Source of the DNA: Styela clava
Taxonomy: Eukaryota > Chordata > Ascidiacea > Stolidobranchia > Styelidae
Reading direction: 5' to 3'
NCBI RefSeq assembly: GCF_964204865.1
Contig: NC_135256.1
Coordinates: forward strand, 24,022,703 to 24,086,702
DNA: 64,000 bases
Made by a program: the position numbers and the translations under genes. Within the stretch, counting starts at the first letter, position 1. Every line of letters starts with the position of its first letter. Positions 22,515-33,803 of the stretch are shown here, piece after piece. Under the pieces are notes generated by a model. It did no database searches. It was not told the DNA's origin and saw only the letters and a program-made list of their open reading frames with translations.

Positions 22515-23727
22515 GATGTTCTGATTTTTTGTCTTCTCCGATAAGAAATTTGTGTGAACGACCGATGTCTTCGAAAGAATCACTCAAAATGAATTTCCAT
22601 TCAATGCTTTGTGTTTATTTTATCACCGAGGTTCTTATAGATATTGTGACGCCACAATATCCCAAAATTTTGTGTAAACAAAAATGAAATTTTTAATCGC
22701 AAACTGTATAGTCATGCCAATTTTTTCATAAATCTGCCCATTTGGGTAAAAACTCCCAATTAAATTTTGACTATAAATCTCCAATTTGAAATTAACATCA
22801 TCCGAATTGACTTCAACGGTTGTGCATGGACAGATCTTGAATATAACGTTGTTACTTTACACATGATTTCTTGAAGATTAATACTTTGTCAATTTAATAA
22901 ATTTTTACTTTTTTCGACAATATTTAAATTGCTACATTATTTTTCTTTTTGAATGAAATCAGTCCGCCTTTGCAGTTTAAAACAGAGCATACACTATATG
23001 ACAGGGCTGAGGAATATAGAGATGTTTTAACGAAACGAGATTACGCGAAGCAACTGATACTAGTATACGGATCTGGAATTGAAAGCATACGTCTTTAAAT
23101 TTTACTAATTTATAACTGCCCAGTTCAACTGCCACGATTGTTTCTGTTTATTTTTTATGTTGCCACTCTTTACTTTATTGCCAGATTATTGATGAAAAAA
23201 ATAAACTACTACGTGTATATGTATAAATGATAAGATAAAAAATCACGCTACGACTACAATCTTAAAAGTCCGTAAGAATAGTCACATAGAATGTTGAATA
23301 TTGTTAACATCTACGTATGAAATCAGCCAATCGGCAAATTTTCGTTCTTGTTATTGCAAGTTTTGAACAAAAATAAAATAGGTATTTTGGCCATACCAAG
23401 TTTATATGATTGTTGGTAAAAAGTTATAGTCATTTTAAATTTCCGAAATGGGAACAATAAATTAAATTTTGTTAATTTTTAACGAAAGGAAGCATTTAGG
23501 AATAGAGTAACAAGCTAGGCTCAAAATTTGCTAATCGGGATCTGGTAAATGAATAACATGCTCCTTCACAGTCAAGCTGCGTAACAAGTAAATAGTATTC
23601 AAGCGGGACATTCAAGCGCCGAGGACGAAAATTATAAATCAATTGACCAAAATTGAAAAAATAATAGCTTTTCATTGTTAGAATCCCAAAAGTACTGCAA
23701 AATTTCGATCAGAAGTAAATATAGAAT

Positions 23728-24424
23728 CTATTTGGTCCCATTTGATTTTGGATAGTCTTCGTAGATTCGAAAAACATCTGCATGGTTGGCAAACATAGAA
23801 GCAAAATGAGCAACCACCTTTTGAAGAAATGCAAATCGAGCAGCAATGACAATACAGATAATTATCCATATTAAAAATCCAACAACTACTCCAAATTCAT
23901 TGAGCGTCTTGGCCAGCTCCACTTTGGCTTTAGCTGCATCATAATTAGATTTCTTGGTATCCTCTCGGGCCTAAAAATGAAGTCTCAAACAAATTAAAAC
24001 TCTAGAAACATAAAACTTAGTGAAATACTTAATACATGACAGTAACGAGAAGAAACACTACATTAAACTTAAGCTGTATACCATGATGCGTCAAGAGTTC
24101 AGTTTATTACTAAGATTTTATAGCTTATTATGAAGCTTTGAAATTCCAATTCTAGAATTGAAGTACTTGTACCTTCCACTGGTTGTAAATTGCCCAAAGT
24201 CCGAGAGGTGGACAACAGAAGATCGTAACAAAGATGGAATATTGTAGACTGTCTTCTTCCGGTATTCGTTCTTTCTGTCATGAAAGAAAATATAGATATG
24301 ATTTGACATTCATTAAGAAAAACATTCATTCACCACCCTGGTAAAGTAAGTACTCAAACACCGACACCGATAAAATAGGATTCAACTTCATTTGATTCAG
24401 ATTGTTTTTCCAACTTTGAGCTCA
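23728..24424 (-). CDS. Divergent CD225/dispanin-like membrane protein
   Basis: Two exons are well supported: 24173-24274 (34 residues, KERIPEEDS... with CCPPLGLWAIYNQWK before a GTACAA donor) and 23728-23970 (80 residues and stop, starting AREDTKKSNYDAAKAKVELA, then a membrane segment VVVGFLIWIIICIVIAA). Both are phase 0, as in the other dispanins, and the double-cysteine CCPPLG motif is kept. Exon 1 is uncertain: an ATG at 24424 gives MSSKLEKQSESNEVESYF and a possible GTCGGT donor near 24364, which would make about 134 residues. The C-terminal tail is unlike that of the tandem pair, so this is an older paralogue. Its role cannot be read from the sequence. Confidence 0.7.
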
Positions 24425-25983
24425 TTTCGGAGCTTCTTATCATTTTAAATACCTTCGTCTTTTCGCCCTAAATAGTGTATGATAAACGTCAGTGCTTGAT
24501 CGTTTAAGTCAAATTCGACACTGCTCTACCCATTAGTTCCATTCCACATCATTCCTTCCGTTCCCTTATTACTAACGTGAATTGTCAATGCCAAACACAA
24601 ACACAAACGCATTTTATATAATATTTGTTCGATAAATTGACTAATAGCAATATCAAAATATCTTTTGTTCCGTTATATTCATTGCATTATCATTTACGGA
24701 AAGAACTGTTATACAATAATATAATCTCTTCTTCAGTACTAATGTGCCAAAATGGAGTCTTACCAAACTAGTCCGATAATACCGTATTCTCGCGACAAAT
24801 TTTTCTTTTTGTGACATTTTTCTTGAAATATCAGTTCGTAATTGTTTTCAACTTTATACATTTACTTTATACAGAAATGTCGTCGCATTTTATAAACTTC
24901 AAACGCAGAGGCTTACGACACCAGTGAGAAACGAAATACCTACAAGTTGTTAAATACGAAATGAAAACAAAAGAAGGCTTATCGATTATTTTTTAAATTG
25001 CGCGCTTTTATCCCACTTCACAGACTATTTCGATCACCGAAGAGACACGCTGGTATTCTACTTAAGTACTACTTGTTGGTGTATTGTTTTGACTACGGAG
25101 TTCTACTATTAAGGTATATTAAATACATTTTGTTGTCTTCGAATATCAGACATGACGTTATAATACATACGACATTGGTCGTCGTTGACATAACACGTTG
25201 AATCATTTATTGAATATGCAGCTTTTTCATTAAACTTAGATTTTCTTTGAAATATTTTATTTACCTTGATCATGCAATTTTATATTTAATAGACCTTAGT
25301 GTAGCGATCATAATAGAAACCGCACAGAACACCTCATATATTAAGATGTATAATTACCTACAATGGGTTTGTTTTTCCGAAGCTGAGATCCAATTTGCAA
25401 GCAAGCTCGATATCTGTAGCAGAGGTGCTAATTTTAATTTAACGGAGGCGCAATTGTCGCAGCCGCCATAAGGGGCAAATGATTTATTGCGTGTTATCAG
25501 TCGTAATGAATTGAATCGCGTGGACACAAGCATGGAAGCGTTTGATAACACTGAGGTAATAAGATAGTTTGTTAAAGTTTTTAGGACTCCAATTGAACTA
25601 CTTTGTAGTTTAGCATTGTATTTGTGTAATATTATATAGTTTTCTGGGGAATTACAGTGATCACAATCAAGATGCGAGAGAGTACATAACCTTATGATTC
25701 CCAGTTATTGTAGATAAAATTTCAGTTTGAAGGATAGGCCATGCAGGCTCCTAGGAGTGGTCGCCTTCTGAAAATAGGATGGCAAAATAAATGACACACG
25801 GACCGTGTACAGTCTAAGTATAGCATTTCCGGAATGTTCAGTGGGGTACGAGTTACCTACATGTCCTAATAGTATATAGTTCATGCTTCTAATATATACG
25901 TCAGATCTTCAGGCAGTCGGATTGTGGGTATATACAGAAAAAAATTGAAACCAATTTAATAATTTTAAACACAGAATACCACG
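24425..25983. other. Intergenic DNA between divergent dispanin and PTB genes
   Basis: These two genes are transcribed away from each other, so both promoters should lie here. No core promoter element or element boundary stands out. Short open frames near 25000-25550 on both strands look random. Confidence 0.4.
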
Positions 25984-27636
25984 ATGTCAGTCATGGATCT
26001 CACGCAGCATTTTAATAGTTTTCTGGATGACGAGTATCAGCTGGCGACGGCAACTGCAAATTTCCTACGGTTGAATGACAGCAAACAGACTACAACAGGC
26101 AAGTTTAATGTATTCATTAAAGAGCTAAATATTTATCCGTTTTTGCTAGGCTAATCTATCATACTAGCTTACCTCCATCATCAATTTGCTTCAATTGTGT
26201 GTTTCTTGGGATGTTTTCATTTATGCATTGATATTTATGTTTCTTTATTTTAAGGGGTCACCAAAAGTCAAGACCATTTAAATACAGGTTCAAGAATTTC
26301 ACGGAATTTACATGGTTTTGTGAACGAAAAATACGAAGGAAGCAATACAGACGATTACGTGGATTTGGAGTCTAACAGGAAGTCCAAACGACCTTCGTCG
26401 ATGGCAGCTGCTTTGTCTCAGCTTTACGATCAATATGAATCCAAACTCCGATGTCAAGAAGACGAGAATGATTATGACGATGCATGGCCTAACTCGCCTC
26501 TGTTGAATCGCAGTGGGCCAATGGCCGGGCCAATATATCACCTCATGAGTTCAAAGGTGGCAACTTTACGAGATGGCCTTCACAGCGATCGACGCCAAAA
26601 GCGCCACTCATCAGACGAAAAACCACTAATATCATATGAACCGGAGGAATCGTCTTATATAAATCCCTCTACTTCAGACTTAAGTAGAAAAAGAAGCGTT
26701 TTTTACTTGAATGAAAGCGCCAACAACTTGAAAGCTCATGCTGAGGTAGTCGATGCATGTGGTCAGAATTTCGGTAGTTGTTCAATAACTGGCTTGGAAA
26801 AGAAGTCTAGAAGTCAGCTTCCGCGAAATGCGCTGCTACAATATTTCGGTAAAACTACAGTCAGACCAGAGGAAACGTCGAATATCGATTTAACCAGGCC
26901 TATTTTGGAACTTACAGAACCTTCATCCCTTTCTGGTGGAAAAAAAAGCTCATTCGTTCTTTTGCGCATACTTGACGATGAATTGGTGTTAGAAGGACGG
27001 GCGACCCCAAGCAACGAAAACATCAGCGCTCGTCGTGCAAAAGAACCATTTGCCACAAAAATACGGAAGCGACTTTCTATAGAAAAAAAGAAAAATGGCA
27101 AAACCACTAACAGTGTACTCAGGAAAAGATCTAGTCCAACGATCGGAATCTCTATTACGGAAAAGCCTGAAAAAAAATCCGTAATCGATTTAAGAGAAGC
27201 CGAATTAGAGGTTGGTCTATACGGAGAAATTAATGATGGGTTTGAGTCAACAATAAATTCAGAACGCAAGTTGTCTCCGAGACGCAGTGGCATTTGCATG
27301 GACATATTTTTATGCATGGGATGCAAGTCAGGTTCTTCTCAGTATAGGCAAACGATAGATGATGACGAGCTGGCTCCCGTCGCCAAAAGTACAACCCTAT
27401 CGACCCCGATACATGGTAATAAAGTTATTGATTCATTTGAACTTAGAAGAATTGTGTATTGCGGAACAGAACACGCTGAAAATCGAGGAGTTCATCTACT
27501 TACGTGGCTCTATCATGCTACATATTCAACAGAGCACGCTGTAGAATGCCATGCTGCAGCATGTGATGACCTACAACATGCTAAATCTCTTGCGACCTCC
27601 CTCGGAGAATCAATCAGAAAAGCTGTCAGCAAGTGA
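25984..27636 (+). CDS. PTB/PID-domain protein resembling FAM43
   Basis: Two exons, 25984-26098 and 26255-27636, encode 498 residues. The intron uses a GC donor (CAACAG|GCAAGT) and the acceptor TTTTAAG, a known minor GC-AG class. Residues about 229-283 (LLQYFGKTTV, DLTRPILELTE, SSFVLLRILDDELVLEG) and 430-498 (DSFELRRIVYCG, LLTWLYHA, AVECHAAACDD, AKSLATSLGES) fit the beginning and end of a phosphotyrosine-binding fold. FAM43 has the same spacing of ITYC, WVYRH and CHAVLC landmarks. About 145 basic, serine-rich residues interrupt the middle of the domain, more than I expect in the family. The N-terminal 220 residues are charged and probably disordered. Such proteins are adaptors; the partner is unknown. 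An AG 9 bases before the ATG could accept a leader or upstream exon. A polyadenylation signal lies at 28060-28065. Confidence 0.65.
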
Positions 27637-29542
27637 CTATTTGATTTATAAATGAGTCAATGAATAGCGACCAACTATGTTTTTCTATTATGACTGCCCT
27701 GAGAAATTGACACTCTTTTTATTCAAACAATTCTGCTGATAAACTTTTACTTTTAACAAATATTTGATTATGACAATGTACAAAAACACTTTATGTTGTT
27801 CTATGCATAGAAAATATGTGCGAGATGATTACTTCAACCAATACAATTTATAGAATTAATGAACTAATTCATCGTAATATTGTTAATATATTCAAATCAT
27901 CTTTATATGACAGTGCCGTATTTTATACGTCCATTATTTTATCAGCAATACGGACAATGGTGAATAATGATTTCTATCAAACGATGTTCTATGTAATACA
28001 GTTTAAGTTTTTAACCTTATATATTATATAACCACGTAATGATGAAATAGTAGAACACGAATAAATGTTTATAACTTTTCGATAACCAACAGAACAGAAC
28101 ACAAAGTGATGCAGTATTTTACATAGGCTACCGGTACCAAAATTGATTTTAGTTCTTCATTGAAAGATATTAATTATTTACGACAACTTTGTTTTGGAAC
28201 TCACAATATGAAGTGCGGACAATCTTGGTCAGTAAATTAGTTCACTGTAGTCGTAAAATTTGTTTGATGTAAAGTACTAAAGAAGAATGAAATTTCAGAA
28301 TATTTCTCACAAAAATTTCTCTCTCCACCATCACTCAATTTCAAAACTGAAGTGTCGAGCGTATTGAGTTGTTCACGTTAGATATATACATTATATAAAT
28401 AAAATAGGTGTATTTACTATTATACTATTCACCACATACCATGAATAAATAATAAAAATATTCCATCGCGGTTATATGTATTTATTCTATTTTTAAAATA
28501 TTAAACTTACAGCAAATCAAAAATTTAATTTCAAAAATTTAAATCTTCTTAAATTCTATTACGACTTGTGTTCTAATATATCATATTATATATGGTATCA
28601 ATAAATGCGACAAAGTTATTGAATAATTTTAAATCCACTTTTCGAATCCATTCAAATCATTCGAAAATGAGCCTTTTGTTTTAGCCTGTTTAAATAAATG
28701 AATCACAGAGAAGCAGTTGATAGTTTATGAAAGAAACCATAACTCTTCATTCAGTCAGGATCTATTTTTTATTCAATATTTAAAATTCTGTTTGTTATTT
28801 TATGTTCATATTTGTTTCATTATTGAAGTAAATATAATTTTCTCATTTTAGTTATTTCCCCCTTGCTAAAATAATACCAGAATGATTTATAAAGATCTTG
28901 AATTGGAATATATATTTAATAAATTTATTGAGTCATTCTAGTTAGTCGAATGCTAGCGACTTCTGAGCAATAATTGAATCGAAGTCGAGCTCAAGTTATT
29001 TATAATTTTGCGTTGAATCACAAACCAGAGACCATATGTTTTATATATATATGTGACAACAACTAACGCTCAATATCCAATGATTTCATAATAGTACAAT
29101 ACACTCTTACTTGTTATATATAATGTTAATTATTACTAATAAATCTTTGATTTTTTTGTGAAGAATGGAATCAATCAATAAATCTTTTGTTGTATCCTTC
29201 ACCTTTATTCCGAACAAGGCTTTTGGCAAGTATTCTGTCAGATGTAGGATGATAAATATGTGGAAGGGCCGTAGTCTTTATATTTCGAAATGACAAAGCA
29301 AAATCATTGTCTGTCAGGAATGCTGGACACTGCAGTACTGGCCGTCGGCGTCAAGTATATAGCATTACTTAAACAAGGAGTTTAGCCAAATGAGTCATTT
29401 AAAAAGTTTTTGCTACATTATATAGGGAACGTGACCGAATTTCTAACATAGAAATCTACCCTGAAAAATTTAGTGACTTGTGACAAAAAAAACTTTAATT
29501 CACCTCAAGTCTAGAAACGTTAGCTAAGTGGTGCCAACACTT
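27637..29542. other. 3' flank and intergenic DNA
   Basis: Very AT-rich. It includes the probable 3' untranslated region of the PTB gene to about 28085, with AATAAA at 28060-28065. Beyond that I see no gene. The minus-strand gene ending at 29543 has a possible ATTAAA signal at 29494-29499. Confidence 0.45.
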
Positions 29543-30887
29543 TTAAGATGTTATATTCGCAAGTTTGGTTAACGATGTGTTGGTGATTACATTAAACAGT
29601 TTAGGATATTGGGCTTGAGTAGTAACCAGGCATTGTCGACAAACAACAGGTCGACGACTGATTGACTCAATGTTGTTTCCATGTTGATCAGATTCCGCTT
29701 TTCCGGCAGATGTTGAGTCATTCAGTTGAACTGCATATACTCCCGTGCTACAATATCCCGCAGATGAGTTTGTAAAATGTAGTACTGGTGAGACTCTATT
29801 GTTAGGACTAACTGTTAGACCACGCTTACCACATCGCTGGTACAACGTTTGGAAAAAACCCTTTCGTTCACACCTGTTATTGTCATTTCGATTTTCTTGC
29901 CAAATATTTTCTCGCTCCCTGGATATAGCAGAAAAAGCGACCTCTTCAAAACGATGTTCCTGAAAATCCGATATGCTTGTAATCTCACAAGATACCGAAG
30001 TGCTTTTACCACAGAAGGCACAAGTGTCGCCATCGGTTTCTGCGGATGTACAAATTTCACATTCGTTTTGTTGTTCTGGCATTTCGCGAAAACCAGTTGA
30101 ACATTCATCTGATTTTCTTCTGTCTTTTGCTGCTTTTGTATAATCCTTTGTCTGAAATATAACAAATGGTTGAATTCGTAATATTGGATGCGCGCGTTAA
30201 ACATTTCTAGTCATAAGCGTGTATGAAATGTTTGATTTGCATTTTAACAAACAAACTTGTATCAATCCATGGGTATATTGTTTTGCCCAAGAAATTTTAC
30301 CAGCCCTAACTGAGTCTTAAGTAGATTAATTACCCGATGACCCATTCAATATAAAACGTTTTGTGATTGATGTTAGGAAAAACGTACAATAACTAGGCTA
30401 GTTAAAATCGTGCTCTTCCAGTAAATATAACGTTTGGGGTAAATAATGGGGAAATAGCTAGTACTCTCATACCACAGTTTTTACTATAAATATACATAAA
30501 TAAATTGACGAGCATTTGAATTTAAATGAATAAATGCTTGTATAGGCGTATATCCAACTAAATAATACCAACATGTTGATGCTCATCCTGTACCGCAGAT
30601 AAGAAGTCAGTATGCAAAATACGCCTTGGCGTCAATTGCAAAACAGTTTATGATTAATCAATCAATGTATGAACCATTGGCCTGATAATTCTCTGAATAC
30701 TGTATACACCTCGAATCAAAGATTTCTGTATACTCTCTTGTAAAATAACATTTTTTCAACTTACTTTTATTGCTATGCGCACAAGCAAAGCAATCGTTGA
30801 TGCCATTGGAAAAATTTTAAGAGTAAGATATAAACGTTCAGCTTGTAGTGCGGTGGATTCACTATTTATTTTCATATTAGGCATAAC
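29543..30887 (-). CDS. 3' part of an unidentified gene with paired cysteines
   Basis: Two joined exons: 30765-30887 (41 residues) and 29543-30151 (202 residues and stop), both phase 0, with acceptor CTAG and donor GTAAGT on the first and acceptor ATTTCAG on the second. I do not recognise the protein. The first exon ends in a helix-like hydrophobic stretch (LKIFPMASTIALLVRIAIK) that could be a membrane or amphipathic segment. The second has CEICTSAETDGDTCAFCGKS, four cysteines in CxxC pairs that might bind zinc, and a late CRQC. The remainder is polar and low in conserved features. Upstream exons must exist above 30887, but I could not find them with confidence. Confidence 0.5.
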
Positions 30888-33170
30888 CTAGATATTGAAA
30901 AACAAAATAGAATAGAATAAAAAATGAGCAAAATAAATTACATACTATATATTTAACTTATTAGTATTGAATTTACAAAATGCAATTTCTTCACCATCAT
31001 ATTCTGGAGGGAGGCTTCATATAAGCAAACAGATAAATTTTCTATTTGCTTAAGTATACATATGATCGATATTCGTAGCAAACGAGAAGACGAATATGTA
31101 TTTTCATAGGTAGACAGTATCGCTATGCCAGGCTCTTTTTGTTACTGTGTTCTATAACCCTAGAGAATTCCCGTTGTTCAGAATAAGGTTTCTGAATACA
31201 TCGGAACTGTTAAAATACTCTCTAAAATAATATGTGAGTGAAATAAAGCTGCAGTTCCTCCTCTTTTTATCAGTCGGATATTTGTCGGTTCAGAAAAATC
31301 ATTGGTTGTTATACGCCTGTTTTTCAGGGGTTAATGGGTAAAAAAAACGAAAAGAAGGCTCAATTACATGGCGAATCATAGCCTATAGTGCGGTTACCAT
31401 TCCAAGTCAAGTAGCAAAGGTCTCCTTGTTTTCATTGGGAAGACTTTCTCATATATTGTAGAGATTCAATTGTATTGTAGATTTTGTTTCAAGTGGTCTA
31501 GTGTTTTCCTGGCCTATCTAATCATAATACATTACTTGTGCATTTCAATTTTACTGTCCTCAAAACGTATTTGACCTGACAATGTCCTGAATCTGCTTCG
31601 AAACCGCGAAACTAATAATTGTAGTTCTATTCTGCTACATCTTCTGTCTTCTTCTGGCTCTCTCATGTCCAAAACTATGTAATGCTAGTACATGAAAACA
31701 TTCAGTATTACACATTACATTTCAAAGTGCACATAATTGCAAATGTTCGTTTGGTGTGTAAATCTAATCAATCAGAGCATAGCCCAGATTACGCTTTTTA
31801 CGTTCGCAAATTAGCTTGAATTATTTATTCAAGCCTTACCATTGGCTTGTACATGTACCGATACAATTTATAAGGAGAAATTAGCAATTACTCAACGTGA
31901 GATACCAAAATATTTTTCACCTAATTAAAATTGCGTTATTGACTGAACGAGTACCATCCAGTATGCGTTTTAGTCCAATTAACGTTTTGCTTTGAAATGA
32001 TTTCGTGATTTGATTGTGTATGTATATTCGAAATCCAAACCAATTAAATTTTTTTTCATTTTAACAAAAGTTCAGATTGCAATATAGATTTCGTAGTCTT
32101 CAGTCTTTGATATTTCCTGCACATATTTGTTATGCGTCTTGTTTTACCAACGTTATCGTCTCTAGGATTTGCTGTTGTCGAGTTTCGTCTTATCTCAGAG
32201 ATCTTCGACACTGGGAAACATGATAAATTATGCAATCCCTAGACAGTTCAAAGAAATCTAATCCAGGATTGAATTGACTCAAAACGGTAGAAATAAACCA
32301 ATTACAAGGCTTCACATTAGTTCAACTTCATTTTACCCCAATACTACCCAATACTTCAGGCACCAACCATGTTTATTAGTTTCTTCTAATCAGAACAATA
32401 ATATCACGAAGGGCATTTCTCCAACGACCAATTTTCCAAGGGGAATTAGGGTGCTTACTGAAATTTCCGGCAAAAAATGTAAAAATGAAAGAACTATTTA
32501 CTCTGCTCAGAATATACACAATACGTATATATATCACTTTTCGCGCATTTACATTCAGAAACACTGTTATTAAATACTTCTAAGACTAATCAGTACAGTT
32601 AAACGCTACTTTTGAAAGTATTTGAATTCATGAGATCTCAGCACTGTAGGCTTTTGTTTCACTTCAACTGCAAAAACTTCTCTTCTGCAGTTTTTAATTT
32701 ACACCCAACACAAACTTTTTTTGTGAAATGGGCATGCATTACTTACAGGTCTCAACACCACTCCCGTCATCAACATCGCTTGAACATAAATAATTTAAAA
32801 AAGAATAAAATTACGACAGAAAAGGGTTTGGAGCGCATACTCGACCACGTAAATAATAGATTTCAATCGCATTACCTAACTTCTCGCTGTAGTTATGACG
32901 AATACTTGCGCACGTCAAAATTAATAATATATTACTATTCGTAAATTTCCTTGGGAAAATGAATTACATACAATTAGAAAATGTTTCAGTTTCATACAAT
33001 AGGAATTTTTATTTTTTTATTTCGTTTCAGTGAAGTAGATATATATGATCATAAACATATCAAAGTTATTGGTACAAATACCATTTCAAGTTGTATTCCA
33101 TAGAATCTTGCCTGTAGAAAATGGAATATGCATAGTATAAAATCAGAATATAAAGGACATTTAAGCTATT
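30888..33170. other. AT-rich stretch, no supported exon
   Basis: Upstream exons of the minus-strand gene at 29543 may lie here. A minus-strand open run near 31560-31670 (MREPEEDRRCSRIEL) does not join that gene in phase. Open frames at 32274-32573 and 32612-32944 lack codon character. Nothing else is recognisable. Confidence 0.4.
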
Positions 33171-33179
33171 GTATAAGGT

Positions 33180-33238
33180 TTCCTAGAACCTGTGGAATGT
33201 TTCATTGGGGTTCCGCTCCAACAAAACGTTTGGAAACC
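33180..33238. mobile_element. Isolated hAT-like terminal fragment
   Basis: The sequence ending GTTTGGAAACCACTGG reads inward, on the minus strand, as CAGTGGTTTCCAAACG followed by GGAGCGGAACCCC, the style of a hAT terminus. No partner end was found, so this is a solo remnant. Confidence 0.4.
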
Positions 33239-33329
33239 ACTGGTTTATTAGAGTACACGGTATCATGTCGCGCGATGAGGGTATAATGTCAATATTTCTC
33301 CTCTCCTAGCAAGCGTTGTTACTTTTAGA

Positions 33330-33803
33330 TAGGGATGGCGGAATCGAGTCCGGATTCGATTACATAATCGACTCTTCGCGGAATCGACTAGAATCGATTC
33401 CGATGTATTGTACTCGATTCTCGAGGTTAAGACTTCGATTGCAAACAATGTGTAACGTTTTGTGGCCATTCCGTCACATATATGCATAAACTGCTTCACT
33501 GATATGCCGCAAACTTCACTATATATATATCGCTTTTAAAATCTCTGTCGGTTCGTTTTTTTTGTGCGATTTTGTCTTCTGTGACAGATTGGATACCCAT
33601 ACTACTTAGTTTCGGCCTTCTTTTTGTCCATATATTTGAACATCGTTCTCTTGTTTGATTTCATATATGGTATTGCTTAGGTGGGTATGTTTTCTCGGTA
33701 AGATATGTCGAGGAATCGAGATTCGGAATCGAGAATCGGAATCGAAAATTTAGGAATCGGATAAGAATCGAATACTTGTAAGTAGTCATACTTGGCATCC
33801 TTA
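33330..33803. mobile_element. Inverted-repeat element rich in GAATCGA units
   Basis: TAGGGATGGCGGAATCG at 33330 and GGCATCCTTA ending 33803 form a degenerate terminal inverted repeat. Both ends carry many GAATCGA/TCGATTC units (33340-33425 and 33705-33770) in opposite orientation. The flanking 8-mers match at 5 of 8 positions. This is probably an old non-autonomous hAT-like element. No coding capacity. Confidence 0.5.

Noticed and set aside
26814-27326. A 170-residue minus-strand open frame
   Set aside because: It is the antisense shadow of the PTB-domain exon.
29815-30204. A 129-residue minus-strand frame starting MFNARIQ
   Set aside because: It runs through the intron acceptor in a frame different from the supported exon 29543-30151.
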